From the NCBI GenBank assembly GCA_902596545.1, contig CACJUH010000006.1, positions 27,740-91,739 on the forward strand: 64,000 nucleotides of DNA, in the 5' to 3' direction. Positions 63,271 through 64,000 of this stretch are shown here, piece after piece; within the stretch, counting starts at the first letter, position 1, and every line of letters starts with the position of its first letter. The translations under genes were made by a program, and so were the position numbers. Source of the DNA: an uncultured Candidatus Actinomarina sp. (GTDB lineage: Bacteria; Actinomycetota; Acidimicrobiia; Actinomarinales; Actinomarinaceae). A model generated the notes under the pieces. That model ran no database searches. It was not told the origin of the DNA and saw only the letters and a list, made by a program, of their open reading frames with translations.

Positions 63271-64000
63271 AATTTTTACTAAAAACAATGACCCCAAATA
63301 GTATAAAAATATAATTTAAATAATTTCCATATCTGCTGTAAGGAGTTTCTTTCTGTTTTGCCTCAAGTTTTTCAGTCAGTACTCCTGTTTCAAATAATTT
63401 AGTTTTAGCAATCACTTTTCCGTTATGATCTATAAATGCTGATTTACCAGTTATGGCTGCATGTACAATCGGCCTAGCGTTTGAAATTGCGTTTGCCCTA
63501 GACATTAATATAAATTGATCTGACATGCCGCTTTCTCCATAACTTGCTTGGTTAGTAAGTATTACAACTAATTCTGCACCATCCTGAACACTATTCCTGA
63601 TATATCTTTGGAACGATCCTTCAAATGAGATAACAGTTGAAATTTTCGTATTGTTTACCATAAATATTTTTTGACCATCACCCCTGATCATGTCACGTGG
63701 AACTAGTGCTAACGGAGGAATCCAGTCTAAATATTTTCTAAATGGAATATACTCTCCAAAGGGCACCGGGTGTTGTTTTAAATATTGATCTATAATCTCA
63801 CCATCTTTGTTTATAAAGACTCCATAATTTTCAAAATATTGATTTTGTATAGGTCTGTCTCCTCCTATTAAAAAATACGAATCTAGCCTCAAAGCTTCGG
63901 TAGCAATATCGTTTTGAACTCTACTATGTATTCCAGGATCATTGTTAAATCCTGTTGAGCTCTCGGGCCAAACTACAAGGTCAAAATTTCCGTCAAGAGA
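63251..64000 (-). CDS. lnt: Apolipoprotein N-acyltransferase, C-terminal part (runs off the window)
   Basis: Adds the third acyl chain to lipoproteins. The visible 249 residues hold the nitrilase domain: catalytic Glu in LVVWPESSTG, catalytic Lys in KQHPVPFGEYIPFR, then VISFEGSFQRYIRN, where the expected catalytic Cys of the IC(Y/F)E motif is Ser (codon at 63628-63626). TNQASYGESGMSDQF and NARPIVHAAITGKSAFID match the family. The C-terminal helix ends KNFIRLTD. The reading frame is open to base 64000, so the membrane domain lies outside. Lipoprotein substrates CtaC, AapJ and the beta-helix protein are in this window. Activity is uncertain because of the Ser. Confidence 0.85.
   Translation of the reverse strand, partial: SLDGNFDLVVWPESSTGFNNDPGIHSRVQNDIATEALRLDSYFLIGGDRPIQNQYFENYGVFINKDGEIIDQYLKQHPVPFGEYIPFRKYLDWIPPLALVPRDMIRGDGQKIFMVNNTKISTVISFEGSFQRYIRNSVQDGAELVVILTNQASYGESGMSDQFILMSRANAISNARPIVHAAITGKSAFIDHNGKVIAKTKLFETGVLTEKLEAKQKETPYSRYGNYLNYIFILFGVIVFSKNFIRLTD

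Noticed and set aside
1..64000. CRISPR arrays, insertion sequences, prophage, integrons, toxin-antitoxin or defence islands
   Set aside because: No direct-repeat arrays, transposases, integrases, phage structural genes or known defence proteins were seen; the content is housekeeping throughout.

Overview
This is an AT-rich, very gene-dense bacterial chromosome segment with no insertion sequences, prophage, CRISPR array or plasmid genes. Several features point to an actinobacterium: a dnaK-grpE-dnaJ-hspR operon, a DUF3159 membrane protein, an F420-type luciferase-like oxidoreductase, an ETF:menaquinone oxidoreductase-like Fe-S protein (EtfD type), a DUF4332 protein, and a cytochrome oxidase subunit II fused to cytochrome c. 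The low G+C, short spacers and overlapping genes suggest a streamlined aerobic marine lineage such as the Actinomarinales/Acidimicrobiia. That placement is inference; no 16S rRNA or ribosomal protein gene lies in the window.

Layout. 1-3.2 kb: alanine dehydrogenase (partial) and indoleamine 2,3-dioxygenase, divergent from a photolyase/cryptochrome of the bacterial (6-4) family. 3.2-9.3 kb (minus): GDPD phosphodiesterase, TldE/TldD, primary-type sigma factor, heme A synthase and an HTH membrane protein. 9.4 kb: a selenocysteine tRNA. 9.5-16.8 kb (plus): a possible GroES-fold protein, HflX, 6-phosphogluconate dehydrogenase, aminopeptidase N, an LLM oxidoreductase and a Ca/Na antiporter. 16.8-24.4 kb: Lgt and heme O synthase on one strand, the ctaC-D-E-F-G oxidase cluster on the other. 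24.4-31.8 kb: isocitrate lyase, SDR, Zn-ribbon protein, a copper/beta-helix lipoprotein, a PfkB kinase, acyl-CoA dehydrogenase and a CoA-binding protein. 31.8-43.6 kb (mostly minus): RmuC, glycosyltransferase, hydrolase, SelD, class IV aminotransferase, NAD synthetase, small proteins, EtfD-like protein and ProC. 43.7-47.7 kb: chaperone operon with HspR. 47.7-64 kb: DUF418, DUF885 and DUF4015 proteins, an M20 amidohydrolase, a polar amino-acid ABC importer, PurA, PurB, DUF3159, MscS and the start of Lnt.

The most notable result is a selenocysteine trait. The gene for selenophosphate synthetase begins 117 bases before the longest uninterrupted reading frame and reads through an in-frame TGA at codon 12, exactly at the catalytic Cys/Sec position (GAG-U-ACK). 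A selenocysteine tRNA with anticodon TCA lies 26 kb away in the same window. SelD is therefore itself a selenoprotein here, and ordinary gene calling truncates it.

The second is architectural. All eight convergent gene pairs overlap at their 3' ends, and six do so by exactly 4 bases with interlocked stop codons, which leaves no room for intergenic terminators. Other points worth checking are Lnt with Ser in place of the catalytic Cys, Lgt with Asp in the usual GRIGN motif, a photolyase lacking the usual CxxC of its Fe-S site, a zinc-finger-like small gene heading the dnaK operon behind a perfect inverted repeat, and several probably leaderless transcripts.
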